A stretch of 64,000 nt of DNA from Gymnothorax reevesii (GCA_029721435.1 CM056592.1:32933611-32997610), one strand, 5' to 3'; shown: positions 35,115 through 48,587, counted from the first letter of the stretch. Notes: generated by a model from the sequence alone, not told the origin. Numbers and translations are program-made.

Positions 35115-37980
35115 TAACCATGAGGAGGGTCAATGGAGAAAAAGAAAAATCAACTGATTAAGACTTTCAAAAAAATGTTAAACATTTCTGTGCGCGAATG
35201 TCATTATTCCAGTCCATACGTTGGTTCTGATCTGCATGCACAAGTACTTGGACGATGGCACAATCTTACATGAAAATAAGTCCTAAAAGGATAACTTCAT
35301 ATAACGTTACATTCACGCAAATTAAACAGCAGACTGTTCTTTTAGGCTGATGTCTTTTACAACCATGTAAAAAACATAGCTAAATATTGACTGACCATTT
35401 AGCCTAAATTATTCTATATCGCATGGTCTGTAATATCCAGCTTTTCCCAGCTCCGAGCAGAGCCAAGCCGAGAAATACAACCGAGACCCTCCAAAGAGCA
35501 TGAGAGCGTTTCTATAATCATCTATTCTTGACCTTCACGGCAGCCAAAAACAGTCCAGGCTTTAGCGATGATCACTCCTCAACGCAGACGTCTAAGGACC
35601 TCCAGTACTCAAACAGTAATTTATTGGCGTGGGTATCTCACCTCCCCTCGCATCGCCTTGTTCTCCAGGCCGGTTATTATACTCCCCTTCCTTCTGTGTA
35701 CCTCCTACTGCGCTCGCTGTGCTCAGATAACGCTCTCTCCTTATCAGCCTCTTCATTAGTTAGTCTCTGTCTCAGAGCCCCGGAATCCTCCGCTGAAACT
35801 CTTCAGCTGACCATTTCATGTTGCCTACAGTAACAGAAAATAGCACCAAAGCATCGTGTTCCCCCAAACGACGGGATTTATTGAAAACATAAATAATACC
35901 AGTCGCAAAGTTTTCCCTGTTCGTTTCCAGACCTTAAAATAGGGAAAAGCTACATTTTTTTGAAGCGACGCGAAAGAAGTTTCATAATAAGCAACTGCAC
36001 ACGTGGATGTGTGCATATTTTGTCGCTGCCAGAGACAAAATGCCTTGTTTAGAAATAGCCCACTGTTTCGGACTGGCTATGTGGCCGCAGGACTTATTTG
36101 TTGCGGCATGCGCAGCCATTTCTGGCCTGATATGACTAAAAAGTGCATGCAATACATCTAAATATGAAAAGTTTCCAACTAACTTATGAAAACTAACAGC
36201 TTATTGGAAAGGAGTGCATTCATGGTTAAAATGAAAACCAGCATATACTGTGGGTATCCACCATGGGGACTGAGCTGGTATAATTCCACAGCGCTAAGCT
36301 TATTTCAAAATCTTTTCCAAAATTTCCTTATAATCAAAGACAATGCTTTCAGCGCCTGACATGCAGCCTCAGGTTGGTATGTCCTGATTTATGAAAAGCC
36401 GGTAAGTCAAGATGACCCAGATTGGCAGCTTCTCTGCGGAGAAGATGATTGTAGCCATCCCTCCATTCACCCAGTGTCTGCCAGATAGCTGAAGCAACAC
36501 TCGGTATGGGTTTGATCACGACTCTGATGGGAGACCTTGGAAAAATAAATTGCAGGCAGAGGTGATGTTGATGTGCCAGAATGCAACGGTCTTCCCTCTG
36601 AACCGAGCACACATTTGCAACTGATCACCTGCCTTGGGTGAGAAAATTCATTCCACAAAGTAATGGACAAGGGTGGAGTTCATGATTCAACCAACCTGGA
36701 AAATAACCCCAGGACCCGGACATACAAACACCTTAATAACCACTAAGATCTATTATCCTTAAACCCACTGCAGTGATGCATATACTAAACTCCATTTCTA
36801 TCCAGTCTTCAACTGGCCATTGCTGCTGATTCTGAAAAACGCTCCTACGCTGAGTTTTAGCATTGGATGCCATGTTAGATCAGACCACAACTGACAAAAC
36901 TGCAAATACTGCTATTCTCCACCAGCTGTGTCTCAGTTGGGCTTAGTTAAACCCTTGTTCATTCAATGAAAATATGGACAACAGTTTGCAGGGCTGATAC
37001 ACTCCCCATTATAGTTCAGTCTTGTAGAGAAGACCAGTAATTATGCTTCACACTCGTTTGAACAGAGCCTTTCAACAGCCCTTCAGTAAGTTACTCCATC
37101 ATATGCTTGAATAAGGCTTTGCAGCACTTTCCAGAAATACTTTTGTGCACACTGACATTAAAAGTCAGTATATGCAACAAAAACAAACTGCTCCGACAAA
37201 ACTGAAAAGGAGGGTTTTTGGGCAATGCATTTTTTATTCTTTTTTCATTGCGTCAGGTTCTCTGGTTGAAAGAATCAAGTCGTAAAATACAGCACAATTT
37301 TTTATATAGGCTTCGAATGCAAATAGCTCAGTTTTCAGCAAATAAAACATATTTACTTACATGAAAACAATTTCATCACTGAAGCAATTTCATCACTCAA
37401 ACCGTGTCTCACAGATTATATTTGGCAGCTACATGCTGTGGAGAAAATGACTACAAACTACCAGCTTTAGTGACTCCAGGAGCACGTGCTCCAGCTGTTT
37501 TATGTGTTCTCTATTTAGACTAGTACTACTGTCATTCTTTTGTTTAACCTATATTTTACCAGGGAGGGAAATTAAGGAGTCATATTTTCAACAATGGCCA
37601 GGCAAGAGAGTCAACCAGAACTCTTCATGATTTATGTGGGAGTGGGGTATGGGGTTTGATATATAATTAAAATAACAGAGGCAAAATGACATTAAATAAA
37701 ATGAGGATATAGGCCACAAGACAGCAAGAAAGAAAACACAAAATAGACGAGTACAGTTACTTATCTAAAACCTGGCACATTTCTGTTAATTTCCTCTCCT
37801 CTTAGCAAGTGCGCTTATCATATACCCTACCGCACACTTCCCCTTTATCATTCAGTAAAAATAGAAGTGCTAAAGTACTGCGTGTGTCAAATGATCAGTT
37901 TTCAGTTCTTAAAATAGATTCTATAGGAAAATACAAGGATTCTAATAAACAGTGATATTCTCCTTTGTTTGCAGACGCTA
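35115..37980. other. Non-coding stretch
   Basis: No exon or mobile element recognised. Frames such as 35528-35833 (101 codons, Ser/Leu-rich) and 36349-36612 show no domains. Confidence 0.4.
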
Positions 37981-37988
37981 CACGCCAG

Positions 37989-39126
37989 TAGCCTGGTAAA
38001 ACCAGACTCTGTGTACGAAGCAAAGCAAAGTAGCCAGTCGTCATTGACAAGTGTTTACTTCCTGGTGGGTGGGCGCTTGTCTGAAGTTTAAAATCATTGG
38101 TGTACCCGTAAACCAATCACTAACGTTTGGCGTATGACGTATGTTATGTGCTGGCTCAGCCGCCTAGTACATCTGCTGTAAACACAGTCCTTCATACCAT
38201 GAATGCAGTGAAAACAAACTGATCAGTACAATAAAGTTACTACTGTACCCATACATATGCCCATCTACCAAATTTTAGTCTTCGCTCATTCACTTAAAAG
38301 AACTAAAGGTGCTCTTTCAGTTCTCCTTATAAGATCTCCTTATATATCGTTTTCCTGCAGATACTTCTGCTGTTAAAAAAAACGTAAGAGACCCGAAACC
38401 AACGGTAGAATCGATGAGAATAACGCATTATTTACATCTGGACGAAATCTGCGTTGACAAGAAAACTGTACCGTTAACCATACTTACGCTAACATCACAC
38501 TGAACTCGCTATCTAACCTTATAGCAGCATGGTTTGGCTCTAAGTGTTTGGCTGTCTCAGACAGCCATTTCATTCATGGATAATGATAATATAACAGTGA
38601 GACAGCGAATAGGTCTTATGACACAAACAAAAACACGGCTTTTAAAAAGTTCACTGCTAACTTAAATAGTGTGAAATTCGTGGGCAATGAAACACTAGAA
38701 GCTACGAGCTAGCTGAGGTGGTTTGACTGTCTCTCACAGAGATGAACAGGGTGCCTATTTCATGATGGCTATTTAGTATATGACAATCTGTAGGCAGTAG
38801 CGCTACAACATCATTTCCATTCAAAAAAACTAACCAAACATTAATCTTGTTGATGGCTATAAGTCACTGATACCGAGGATTTTCTCCACAACAGAGCGAA
38901 TGGCCTCCTGTGCATCTATGGGCTTGGCCATTGTTGATTTCGGAGACTACAATTTCAAACTCGGCGCAGCAGCTACATCATGGCTCTCGGCCACGCCTCC
39001 TGTTCGCTGGTTGGGCCGGCGTACTTTCTGCCGAAGTAAACCAAGGCAGAGCTCCGAGTGACCAGACTGAGTACTGAAGCGAAATGAAATTAAGCGGAAG
39101 TACGAAGACTGGCGGAGCCAGGCTAC
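37989..39126. mobile_element. TIR element with perfect 8-bp TSD
   Basis: A 1138-bp element flanked by CACGCCAG on both sides (37981-37988, 39127-39134). The left end is TAGCCTGGTAAAACCAGACT; the right end reverse-complements to GTAGCCTGGCTCCGCCAG. Both have a TTCGTAC / GTACGAAG phrase a little inside. An 8-bp duplication fits hAT or P-type elements; I cannot choose between them. No transposase domain is visible. A short exon-like frame lies inside on the minus strand (38857-38931). Confidence 0.8.
38857..38931 (-). CDS. Short exon-like frame inside a transposon
   Basis: Starts ATG at 38931 and reads MAKPIDAQEAIRSVVEKILG then ISDL and a stop, 24 residues. The GG|GTATCAGT-like context in the last codons could be a 5' splice donor, so this might be the first coding exon of a former transposase or captured gene. 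It is amphipathic and plausible, but far too short for a firm call; no downstream exon was recognised. Confidence 0.25.
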   Translation of the reverse strand: MAKPIDAQEAIRSVVEKILGISDL

Positions 39127-39134
39127 CACGCCAG

Positions 39135-40203
39135 CGGAATTATACACGACACCGCTATCTGAAAACTTGCTGCTTGCGCTTTTGTCCCACTCTGGCTTCT
39201 GAATCATGAACAAGCTACACTACTGACAGCGAGAAAATGTGTTGTGTCGTTTTAATTGCTAAGGGAGTATGTTTTACGGGGGTGCATTTTCCAAAATCAC
39301 AGATGCTAACTTACAAAGTTGGACCCCTTGCCTGTCAATGGACGAACTATGAAAGATACTAACTTAGTTAGCAACTACGCTTTTGGGAAGCGCGCCCCAG
39401 ATGAAAAGAAAAAAAAACAAAAAACACCTGACCTCTTCTCTGAACTCATAAAACATGTCTGCCAGACAGGGCTGATTTGAGAATTTATGTTTGGTTTTTT
39501 TATAGTTCATATCCTCAAACTGGTAATTTCTTTATGAAGCTCATAAAGGCAGGGCCTGTTGGGATGAGATAATGGTCCACAAAAGAATAGTCTGTTTCCA
39601 GTGAGCAGGTGCCAACCCATCCAAAAGCAATAACTGGCACAGGGGGTACTGTATGGTTCTGTTTGACCCAGAACTAAAACAATGGCTGATTGTTAATGCT
39701 TTCTAATTAAATGGCCCAAAACAACAGGTGAGGCCAAGTACATGAAAATAATTTCTGGCTTTACGCACATTACATGATGCAAGTACGTGAATAACAAGCA
39801 TCAGTCACTCTGTGGGGATATTGCATCCTTGTAGTAACTAAATTAATCCAGTACAGATGACTCCACTCTGCATTACAAATGGAATGATTATGAATGCGTA
39901 AATAAACATGAAATTTTCGGTAAAACACACTAAACAGAGCCTGGACTTTGCAAATAGAATGTGACAAAGAGACCTTCATCATATTCCTAACATCAGTTTA
40001 TATTCATAGCTCATGAGTCAACAAGCTGAAAACATACGCCGAACAATTTCCCAAATGAGAACTGTATAACCCACAATACTATGCCGCTTCAAGTAAGATG
40101 CATTGTGTGCCATACAATGCAAATATTATCATTACCCTTTCCTTCCATAAGAAGAAAAAAAAACAATACTTAACATAAAACAAAGAAAACAGCATTCAAA
40201 CAG
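39135..40203. other. Non-coding stretch
   Basis: No gene recognised; an A run near 39410. Confidence 0.45.
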
Positions 40204-41060
40204 TACATACACCGCCCACTTTATTAGGTGCACGTGTCTTATCAAGCAGAGCCCTCCTTTAGCCTTCAAAGTGGGCTTTATTTTTTTGTGAAATGATTTC
40301 AACAGAGCTGGACCGATTCTGTCGGGACTTTGGATTATGCTGAGTTTACAGCAGGAGTGATCAACTCATGGTCCTGGAGGGCCAAGAACTGCTGGTTTTC
40401 CACCCTCTCTTCACCTGTGAGTCAGGTGTTAAGAATTCTGGGGAACCAGAAGCACCACCTGTTCAGTTAATAAGTTAAATACTTGGGAGGAAAAAAAAAA
40501 AAAAACAGGGTTGGATGTGAATACGAGGGTCAGAGCCGATGATCCCTGCTCTACAGCAGCCTCGCACAGTTCCAGCACAGTTATGGCGTACACTAATGCT
40601 GCCGAACCACTATTCCCCTTCATATCGACGACCAAAGGTGTACAATTCAAATAGATATAGGCACAGTGCAGGCCATGGTACTAAACTATCGCAGTCGTAG
40701 TAGAGCCAGCATGACATAGTGTGTGCTTTATAACATTTATAACATGCCTCACTGACCAGAATCAAAGATTTACAGTATTTGAAAAAGTTGGATATAAGTC
40801 GGTCACAAGAGGGATACAATTTTCAGCATTAATGCGTTTAGGCGTATGAGACATCAGAATGAAGCTTAATTTGCATTAAGGCCCAATGGCTGCTGGATAT
40901 AATTACTCTCACCATTACGCCACCGGCAGCATCCTATGCCACTGACACAATGAAGGATTTATCCATAGATTTGTGCTCAAATTCTGGAACATCCTTGGCC
41001 ATGTTATAGCATAAAGTGAGACTCATCAGACCATGTTTTTCCAGAGCTCATTAGTCTTGA
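40204..41060 (-). mobile_element. Degraded Tc1-like transposon relic
   Basis: The left phrase CCCACTTTATTAGGTGCACG matches a common fish transposon end. Near the right, ATAGATTTGTGCTCAAATTC and GAGACTCATCAGACCATG with TTTTTCCAG match the interior of the same kind of transposon in the same order. The middle is poorly conserved and broken by a nested hAT MITE. The family match is from memory and the right end was not resolved. Confidence 0.5.
40352..40548. mobile_element. hAT-like MITE nested in the relic
   Basis: Left CAGGAGTGATCAACTC and right end reverse-complementing to CAGGGATCATCGGCTC. Flanking 8-mers GTTTACAG (40344-40351) and CTCTACAG (40549-40556) agree at 6 of 8, a decayed hAT-size duplication. 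The internal GGTCCTGGAGGGCCA is typical of a widespread vertebrate hAT MITE. An A run sits at about 40491-40505. Confidence 0.72.
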
Positions 41061-41116
41061 TTACTTAATCCTGTTGCAGTTTACTCTGCCTGATTAGGAA
41101 CAGTTGCAAGGACTAA

Positions 41117-41222
41117 TTGAAGCACCTTACTAAAAGCACCTTAGTAAGCACATTACTAAAACCCCATAAGTCACACTTGACTTGACTTGACTTGTGGGGT
41201 TTTAGTAATCAGTGTTTCAATT
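41117..41222. mobile_element. Short palindromic element B, copy 1
   Basis: Begins TTGAAGCACCTTACTAAAAG and ends AGTGTTTCAA. The core is a hairpin ACTAAAACCCCATAAG...CTTGTGGGGTTTTAGT around (TTGAC)n. AAGCACCTTACTAA-like phrases are partly repeated at the left. A second copy lies at 60584. Confidence 0.78.
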
Positions 41223-42589
41223 GAATAACCTAGTAGTTAAAGTTCATGTGTCACATTTTCACGCAGCTTCAGGTAAAGATGGGAGATGGTTCTATAGTTA
41301 CCTTAGTTATTTTCACAGATTCCTCAAAATGGGCAGTTTGTAACTAAAGTGCTTATAGCACTAGCGTCTTGAATTGGTAGAATGACTGTCAAAATGATTT
41401 TTGAAAGCTTTAGGTTACTGCTCATTACACCACAAAGTTTGGGAGTCTTTTCTTCTACATATACATGAAGACATAAAAATATCTTTTAAATATCATAAAC
41501 TCGTAACACGTAAAACAGAACAGATTTGCATAAATTAGTTTGTGAGGCTGATTAAGCAAAAAAGTACGAGTAGTCATGCTATATTGTGGATGTAATCACG
41601 GCTAAAGGGCATTGTTAGGCACAATGCACAGCAGACTAACATTGTAAGAACGGCAATAATCCAGATAAACAAGAAAAATCCGGAACTTCTGCTGACTTCC
41701 ATCTCTTATTTTAGCATTTTTTTTTTCAATTCCTGAAACAAATTCATTGTCAGCCTACCAGACTGAGCTGAGCCAAGTTTCCCAATAGCATCTTAAGGCT
41801 ACGATGATTGTAGCATTTGTCTTCTGACATATTTTACATTTGTGGAGTGTTTCCAAAAACCATCGTTAATTTAAGATGCTCTAAGAAATCATCATAGACC
41901 TACAAGTGCTGAAGACCACTCGCAGAAAGTAAGTGTCTTAAGACCTACAGGAGTCATTGCAAACTACACTCATTTATTTCAGTGTGCATGTTCTTTTAAT
42001 ATTATTGTATTTAATCATGATTACTGATGCTGTTGGTGAATAATAGTGGTGATTCATGGAACCTGAATGGCAATTTTTTAAATAATACAATAACCAAAAA
42101 TGAACAACAATCAAAGGCCTTATACAAATAATAATAATTGCTTTAACAAATAAAGACATAAAGACAAATACAGATGCATATGATGTTATAAGAAAGAGAT
42201 ATTGCCTGTATACATATTTCAGGAAATTAAAATACCGCACCAGAAGAACTGGAGAGGAAAAAGAATAAACCCAAATACACGTTGCTGCGGTAGTTAATGC
42301 AACTGTAGTGCTGATCATGAGAGGGGAAAAGGGGCGTTTTCTAAAAGTGTCCAGTCACTTGTTGACATGCCCCAAAACCGGCCATATATTCCGCATCTCT
42401 TAACTGATTCACCACTGCCAATCTGTTACCAGCCTTCTCCTCCTCCTGGTCGCAAGAGGAGGCTCTCGCCCGGACAGAGCTGTTGTACAGCACAGCTGGC
42501 ACAGTGTACTGCATGCCAGAGTACGGGGCCTTTGTTTTCGCATTTTGCATTTCAAAATGCGTCACAAGCTCTCTATTAGAGACAGTTTG
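41223..42589. other. Non-coding stretch
   Basis: No exon recognised. A GC-rich part at 42420-42530 keeps frames open on both strands (83 and 70 codons) without domains. A possible MITE relic at 41779 is listed separately. Confidence 0.4.
41779..41900. mobile_element. Possible Harbinger-like MITE relic
   Basis: GTTTCCCAATAGCATCTTAA and CTACGATGATTG resemble the start of a common fish MITE with GTTTCCC ends. The right side (CATCGTTAATTTAAGATGCT) is a loose inverted match. Ends and duplication are not resolved. Confidence 0.33.
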
Positions 42590-43560
42590 CAACTGCCTCC
42601 TCTACTTACGCAGCCATGATTTTGTAAAGCATGCAGAATGTGGCTTTGCGTTGTCTGGTAGAAGTATACATGATTGTGCCTGGAGCAAAATGTTATCTTG
42701 TTAACATCATTTGTCGCTCCAAAATCCCACTGCATTTGTAACATTAACAGGGCCGCCGCAGAGGTGCAAGTTAGCCCTGTCAAGGGCACTGACCCAACCC
42801 CATACCACGACAGAGCATGGAATTTGGGTTGCTGGTGAAAGTCTTGATCTTCCTTCTGTCCTTTGGCCCAAAACACACGTTGCCCATTTCTTCCAAAACA
42901 AAAGGAGACCTGAAATATTGACCGCCTTACACGTTGATGATCCATCGCGAATGCCTCTGAATTTTGAAAAGTTGATGCCACTTCAAGACACTGTTGACAT
43001 TAGGTTTCCTTTTTGCTAAGTAAAGTTTCATCAGCCATTTGTGGATGCAACTTATGGATAGTAGAACTTTAAGGTTCGCGTAGTGTAAAGGTTCGCGGAG
43101 GTCTCCTATCGTTCTCGATGGAGTGCTGTCTAACTGAACTGAGATTACAGGCATTCAGCTTTGGCTGGCATCCATGCCCTTTATGCACAGAAACTCCCCC
43201 AGATTCCTTTAAATCTTTTAATTATGTTACGCACTATAGAGAGTGAAATATCCAAAAATCCTTCTTAGCTTTCTTTGAGCAACACTATTTTTAAACCTTT
43301 CGATGATTTTCTCACACACCGAGGGCTACATAGTCTTCTTCATAGCATCTCGCTCCTGAAGGACAAGGCCTTTCCTGGATGCTGCATTTGCACTAAATCG
43401 TGATTACGATCACCAATTAACAAGAGGAGTTTCATATCAGATCACGATTCAGTATTTTCTCCTCATTACTAGCCCTAAACTGCTCGTGTCCCAACTTTTT
43501 TTGGAATTTGTTGCAGGCCTGAATGGTGGGAATGGATGCATATTTACAAATATAATGAAA
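42590..43560 (-). pseudogene. Old Tc1-like transposase relic
   Basis: Minus-strand DNA follows a Tc1 transposase with many breaks. AAAATCATGGCTGCGTAAG near 42610 corresponds to the part after QDNAKPH, and SHILHALQNHG and GYGVGS-like pieces can be read in frames at 42562-42981. Near 43490 CCCAACTTTTTTTGGAATT and GTTGCAGGCCTGAATG match the region just inside the ends of this transposon group. The 3' third and left terminal repeat are missing. It is more decayed than the element at 29185 and from a different subfamily. Confidence 0.66.
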
Positions 43561-46500
43561 CTACAATACAATACAATATTAATACAATATTAAATATCTT
43601 AACATCGTGGTGTCCACAGTGAAATAAGTCAAGATAAAAAAAAAAAGTATATTTAGAAATAACTGCTTTCTGTTTTTATGTGCATTTTCCATACCTTCCC
43701 AACCTTTTCTATGGTGGGGTTGCATTGTCACATACTGACGACTACACACTGTATTATTGAACCTTCCGTGTAGTATCCAGCACACAGAGATGCAGTATGC
43801 ACTATGCAGTAAGCATAAGATCACTGCCAATGAACAGGATGACTTGGACACAGCAGTGTCCCAGTTTTTGCCTCAGTAAACCCAGCATGACATATCGGCG
43901 CCCTACCATTCCACTGTCCTACAAATTTGACACCACACCTCAACAAAACAAGCGACCAAAGTCCACCATAAGTAAGGCTTCCCCATTACCAAAGGGAAAA
44001 AATACAAACAAATCAACGTCACGATTACGTTTTTAAACAACTATGCCTTACTTCATCCTAGTAAAAAATTGCCATTGAAATTAAATTAACCTATTGAAAC
44101 ATTCGCTTTCCTGATTACTTGCTTTAGAGACAAAGTATGTTTGCTTTGTGCTTGGCAACAGATTCAGGCTTGTAAACATTCACATCACCTTAGATGGCAT
44201 ATCTGTTAACACCCCCGAGATGACAAATACATACTGAGCAAAACCACACAGATTATGTGTCACTACATTTTGTTGCTGCACCAGCTGAATTTTTGAGGAA
44301 ACACAACATTTCTGAATTGAAGATCAGCGTGAAAGAAGTCAGAAATTAACACTTTTGAGATGTTTACGGTCAAAGTTTTCAAATATGTTGTGGATGATTT
44401 TATTTTTTTATTTATTTTTTGGTAGCATACAATGTAGCCTATTGCGGTTTCCAGGGGCTATAGAAAGCTGACAAACCCTCTTTTTTTTTTTTGGAAAAAT
44501 ACTAATGCCTTATGCAGCAAATAATAAAATTAGTTTTGGACCAAAGAACTTTTTTTTCTGTTAAGTACCAGGACTTAAGAACATTTTACCACTAAATGGC
44601 TGGATTTGAGAGCTCTGGACAGATGAAGCCAGCTGTCCAGCCTCCATGGATGCCATTTTCACCTCTCGTCCCGCAACATATAGAATCATTTTGATTGGAC
44701 AGTGATGAACTTAATTCTTGCTCAAACATTACGGACATGGTTTTTTCATGAACTGAAGTTCAGTGCATTTAACAATGGCAACATACCAATGCACAGGAAA
44801 TCTTTAGCAGATGACACTCTGACCACTGTGGCTTTTAAAACTGGCGTCAGCCCAAGTGTGACTCAAGTGCTTCTTGCACAAAGGCCATCGACATAAACAA
44901 TTTTACAACCCTACAAAATACTAAACCTCACTTGTCAAACTCAGTCAATGAATGCAATATATACACCACAATACACATTCATGCAATGCATGGATTGAGG
45001 TGCACATTCCAGGGGTCAGAGAGCAAACTTAGTCCATGCAACCTTTTTCTTCCACCACAAACTAACACGGCTGCTTTCAGTATTTAGCACCAGCTCCTGG
45101 CTGAAATGTTGTTCTGTTTAGCATGTCTAGTTGGTCGGAACAAAACCCATCGGAGGACCTTTACTTCTGAACCCGGATTGCCCATCTGGTTCATTTTCAC
45201 GCATACGTGTGCGCATCGCAAACTAGCACAATAGTGCAATATTGGTCAGAACTTTCTGATGCTGTCAATCTTCCACCAGAGGCAACAATTCATAAACTAA
45301 GCAAACTGCGAAACCCTCTGATCCAAAGAAAAACCGCACAAATTCGCATTTGGAAACCTTATAGTCTGCGATATTCACATTTTTCTTGATAGAGCCACCA
45401 GTTATGACCTGGTATTTGTTGAGCTTGGCAATTGGCGGGGGGGAATAACAACAACGAGCGAGTGACTCTCAGACTCAACTGGTTTTGGTTCATTTCATTT
45501 TTAATCAGTCCCCCGATGTAACTGTCTATAGTGAATTAGCGACATTACGAATAACTTTTGACCGAATGTCACTAACCTGACACAACACAGAGAGGGCCAA
45601 TACGCGATTAACTTTTCAAACCAGGTCAAAACTGTTTGATTTAGCTAATCATCGTAATTTATTACGCGAAAAGTTGAATTGAGTGTTTTCAATATTGCGG
45701 TCTGAGAAGCCGGCAGGCAAGTACGCACATGCGCACACACGCATAATGTTACTACAGAATATTTAAGTCATTTGGGGAAGCACGATGCGCTCATGCTTAC
45801 GGGATCCACGGTCTTTAGGGCATGGCATATTAATGAAATAGCCCAACAACATTGTAAACAATGCATTGTAGTTTAATCGCCAATATCAGTTTGTTAGGCT
45901 TTGGCAGTGGGAGTACAGTCACCGCATTGCGAGCTGTCATCGCTGTAGTTTCAACTTACATGGATATGTTGCGCACAGCTGGCAGATACCCACGGCATCC
46001 ACAACAGAAAATACACTGCTTCGTAATAACTATGGCCAGCAGCCCTTCGTTTTTGCAAGCCAAAAACAGAGCGAAATAAAATACCTTAGTGACCAGCGGC
46101 GTCGCAGAATGTTATTTCTCTCAGACGGAATATACTGACGCAGTTCAGTGTTAAGACGTTAATTTTACGCGCTGCCTCGCCGCACTTCAAGTCTGTTCCG
46201 GTCCCACAGCAGAGCCGAGTTTGAAGTGTCCAGTGTTGTCGGGGCGCGGAAATAGCCGAGAGGCACAGACCGCGCCAGCCTCGTTGAAGGAAGTATTTCT
46301 AGCAAGTGTACTTAACCAAGTGCCGTGAGAACTTCCGAAATAGGCCATTGACGTAATGGTATGTATTAGTTAATCATATTCTAGACCACCTTTCTGAAAA
46401 TGACCCCATTTCTTTTTCTTTCTTTCTTTCGTTCAGTATGCTTTCCATTACTCTCTCTTTCTTTCAGGATTCTTGCCATTACTTCTTTGGTCAGTGCCAC

Positions 46501-47325
46501 AGCTTGACAAAGCCCACTAATTATTGAAATATTAATGTGATGTGGTAATCTACTTAAACAATCAAATTTCATCACTGAGTTCCACTGTTTTCAAAATTAG
46601 CTTTTTAAAACCTGAAAATAGGAAAAAATAATGCAACCTTTCCGCTATTAACTCATCACATATGATTGATTGTCAGTATTTAACTGTCCAGATACTGCAA
46701 TACTGTTTTAAAACACTGTATACTGCAAGTTCAGTCAGAAATGCCTGTATGATTGCATTGAGCTGGAAAGCTAATGAGCAATACTCAGTGTTATTTTATG
46801 GAGAGATTACTTGAAGATGAGGTGGTTTTCAGAGAGGGCTCTGTTTTGTGTGAATTGAGAAGATGTTTCCAGGAAGCCCATCTCCTCAAAGCAGGTACAA
46901 GCCAAGATTGTGCTCTGCCAAACTGATTACAAATTGATAAACCTTAAAAATCTCACAATTTTATTCCTCAGGTGTTCCGATGCCATCTACAAAATTAGGC
47001 TTTGAAACAAACAAGAGAATTAGAATATAAATCATTTTTGGATATCTTCCTAAGCCTGACATGACATTTCTGTGATACACGCGCTACTACAAGAGTGTTA
47101 CACAAAACAGTATAAGTCTGGGGTACTAAGATTTGGTCAATGAAGAGTAAGATGAGAGTAAACAGTGCACTAGACCCTCATGTTTCAGCTCCCTCATGGC
47201 TTCTGACTTATTATTATTTATGGTTTCCATGTTTTAATGTCAGATCACATCTGTTCACTATTTAAATCGCTTAGTTGGTCCTCTACTTTCTGCTAACTAC
47301 AACTAGATGATGCGCACTCTATAGA
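43561..47325. other. Long non-coding stretch
   Basis: No exon or element recognised. It includes T runs near 44482, a (TTTC)n-like tract at about 46410-46470, and a CpG-denser part at 46085-46330 (listed separately). Confidence 0.4.
46085..46330. other. CpG-denser segment
   Basis: About 250 bp with many CpG (GCGGCGTCGCAG, TTACGCGCTGCCTCGCCGC, GGGGCGCGGAAATAGCCG) in otherwise CpG-poor sequence. It could be a remote promoter, a non-coding first exon or a repeat fragment; nothing distinguishes these. Confidence 0.3.
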
Positions 47326-47463
47326 GATGCTAACCCACGCCTCTTGTTGACCTTGACCTTTGACCTTTGGACCACAAAATGCAAATTTGGACAGGGTACC
47401 CTAGCATCATGTACCCCACAAAGTTTGGTCACCCTAGCTTCAGCGGTGGCCGAGCTGTCGCTT

Positions 47464-47513
<50 letters not shown>

Positions 47514-47565
47514 ACAGACGGCGCTAAACTGTATACCCATGCTGCCTCGTCGGGCGAGGGTAACT
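47326..47565 (+). repeat. Dispersed repeat with (AC)n tail
   Basis: GTTGACCTTGACCTTTGACC, ACCACAAAATGCAAATTTGG and CACAAAGTTTGGTCACC lead into (AC)n at 47465-47516 and then ACAGACGGCGCTAAAC. This arrangement parallels the (ACAT)-tailed repeat at 15770. It contains a DR1-like TGACCTTTGACCT, here repeat-borne. Confidence 0.6.
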
Positions 47566-48587
47566 ATTGGAAGTCAGAAAAATGAAATGGGGTGGAGGAA
47601 GTGAAAGATGTCCACATGTAACAGAGCAGGTCTCAATAAACACACACTGCGGCTTAGACTGACAGTTACATGGCTTGTTATACAAGTATATGCATTTATG
47701 GGTGCATTCTTGTATACAAGCATCAATACGTGTTTCACCGTTAGATCAAAACATTTGTGGTAGAATCTTCCTGGGAGTATTTGTGGCACTGCTATAACCC
47801 CACCCCCCATATATTTAGTTTACAGATGATTTGGAATACTTGATTGAGAAAATCTCCTGCCTACTGTAATCATTCAAGGATCCAATGTTGTTTAAAAAAC
47901 AATTTTTCTTTTCCTGCCCAGGTACACAGTATTTGTCAATTAACTACTGTGTCACAACCCTCATGTCTCCCTAATTTTCTCTGTTCCCTTTCCAGTAACC
48001 AGTATGTCTCTTAGAGGTATTGTCCCTGTAAATGATTTGGTGTGTCGCGTTCCCCCCCTGATCCAGGCGTAGTCCATCTGTACGCCCTGTTCCCTTGTAT
48101 CTCCTGGTCTTGCTGAGTTGCTGAATTATTAGCTACCAGTCAGTTTATGTCTTCTTGTTTAGAACTGTATGGCCGTTTTCAGAAATTATTTGTAACCTTA
48201 ATGACGGTGAAATACAAAACTACTAATCAGAGATATACCGCTAGAGCTCTGCGAATTAAAACAAACTATCACTCCCCAGGAGTGGGACTGTGTTCCTATT
48301 GACCTGCCTTTCCCACTTTATTGGAAACACTTCCCAAACCTGCATTGTTCTCCAGTATTGGTTCTCTGTTCCTGTTAGACCCTTCAGACCAGCTGGGTTA
48401 ACAGCCCCAGGTGTGCCTACCCTCACCACTTTAAACCACTTCAGAGGTTTCAGGTGCCTTTCACCTGTCATTACCATATTCCCATCAATAACAACCCTGT
48501 TTGGATCGTGCCCTGAATCTGCAGCTGTTCCCTTGTCTGGATCATAACATGCTGACCATATTCAGAGCATCATGCCACTCCTATTGA
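47566..48587. other. Non-coding stretch
   Basis: No gene recognised. An 85-codon frame at 48290-48547 is Pro/Leu-rich without a domain. Confidence 0.4.

Noticed and set aside
42562..42981. 139-codon minus-strand frame as a gene
   Set aside because: It is a shifted reading of a Tc1 transposase relic.
47344..47604. Frames with poly-His-Thr
   Set aside because: Translation of the (AC)n microsatellite.
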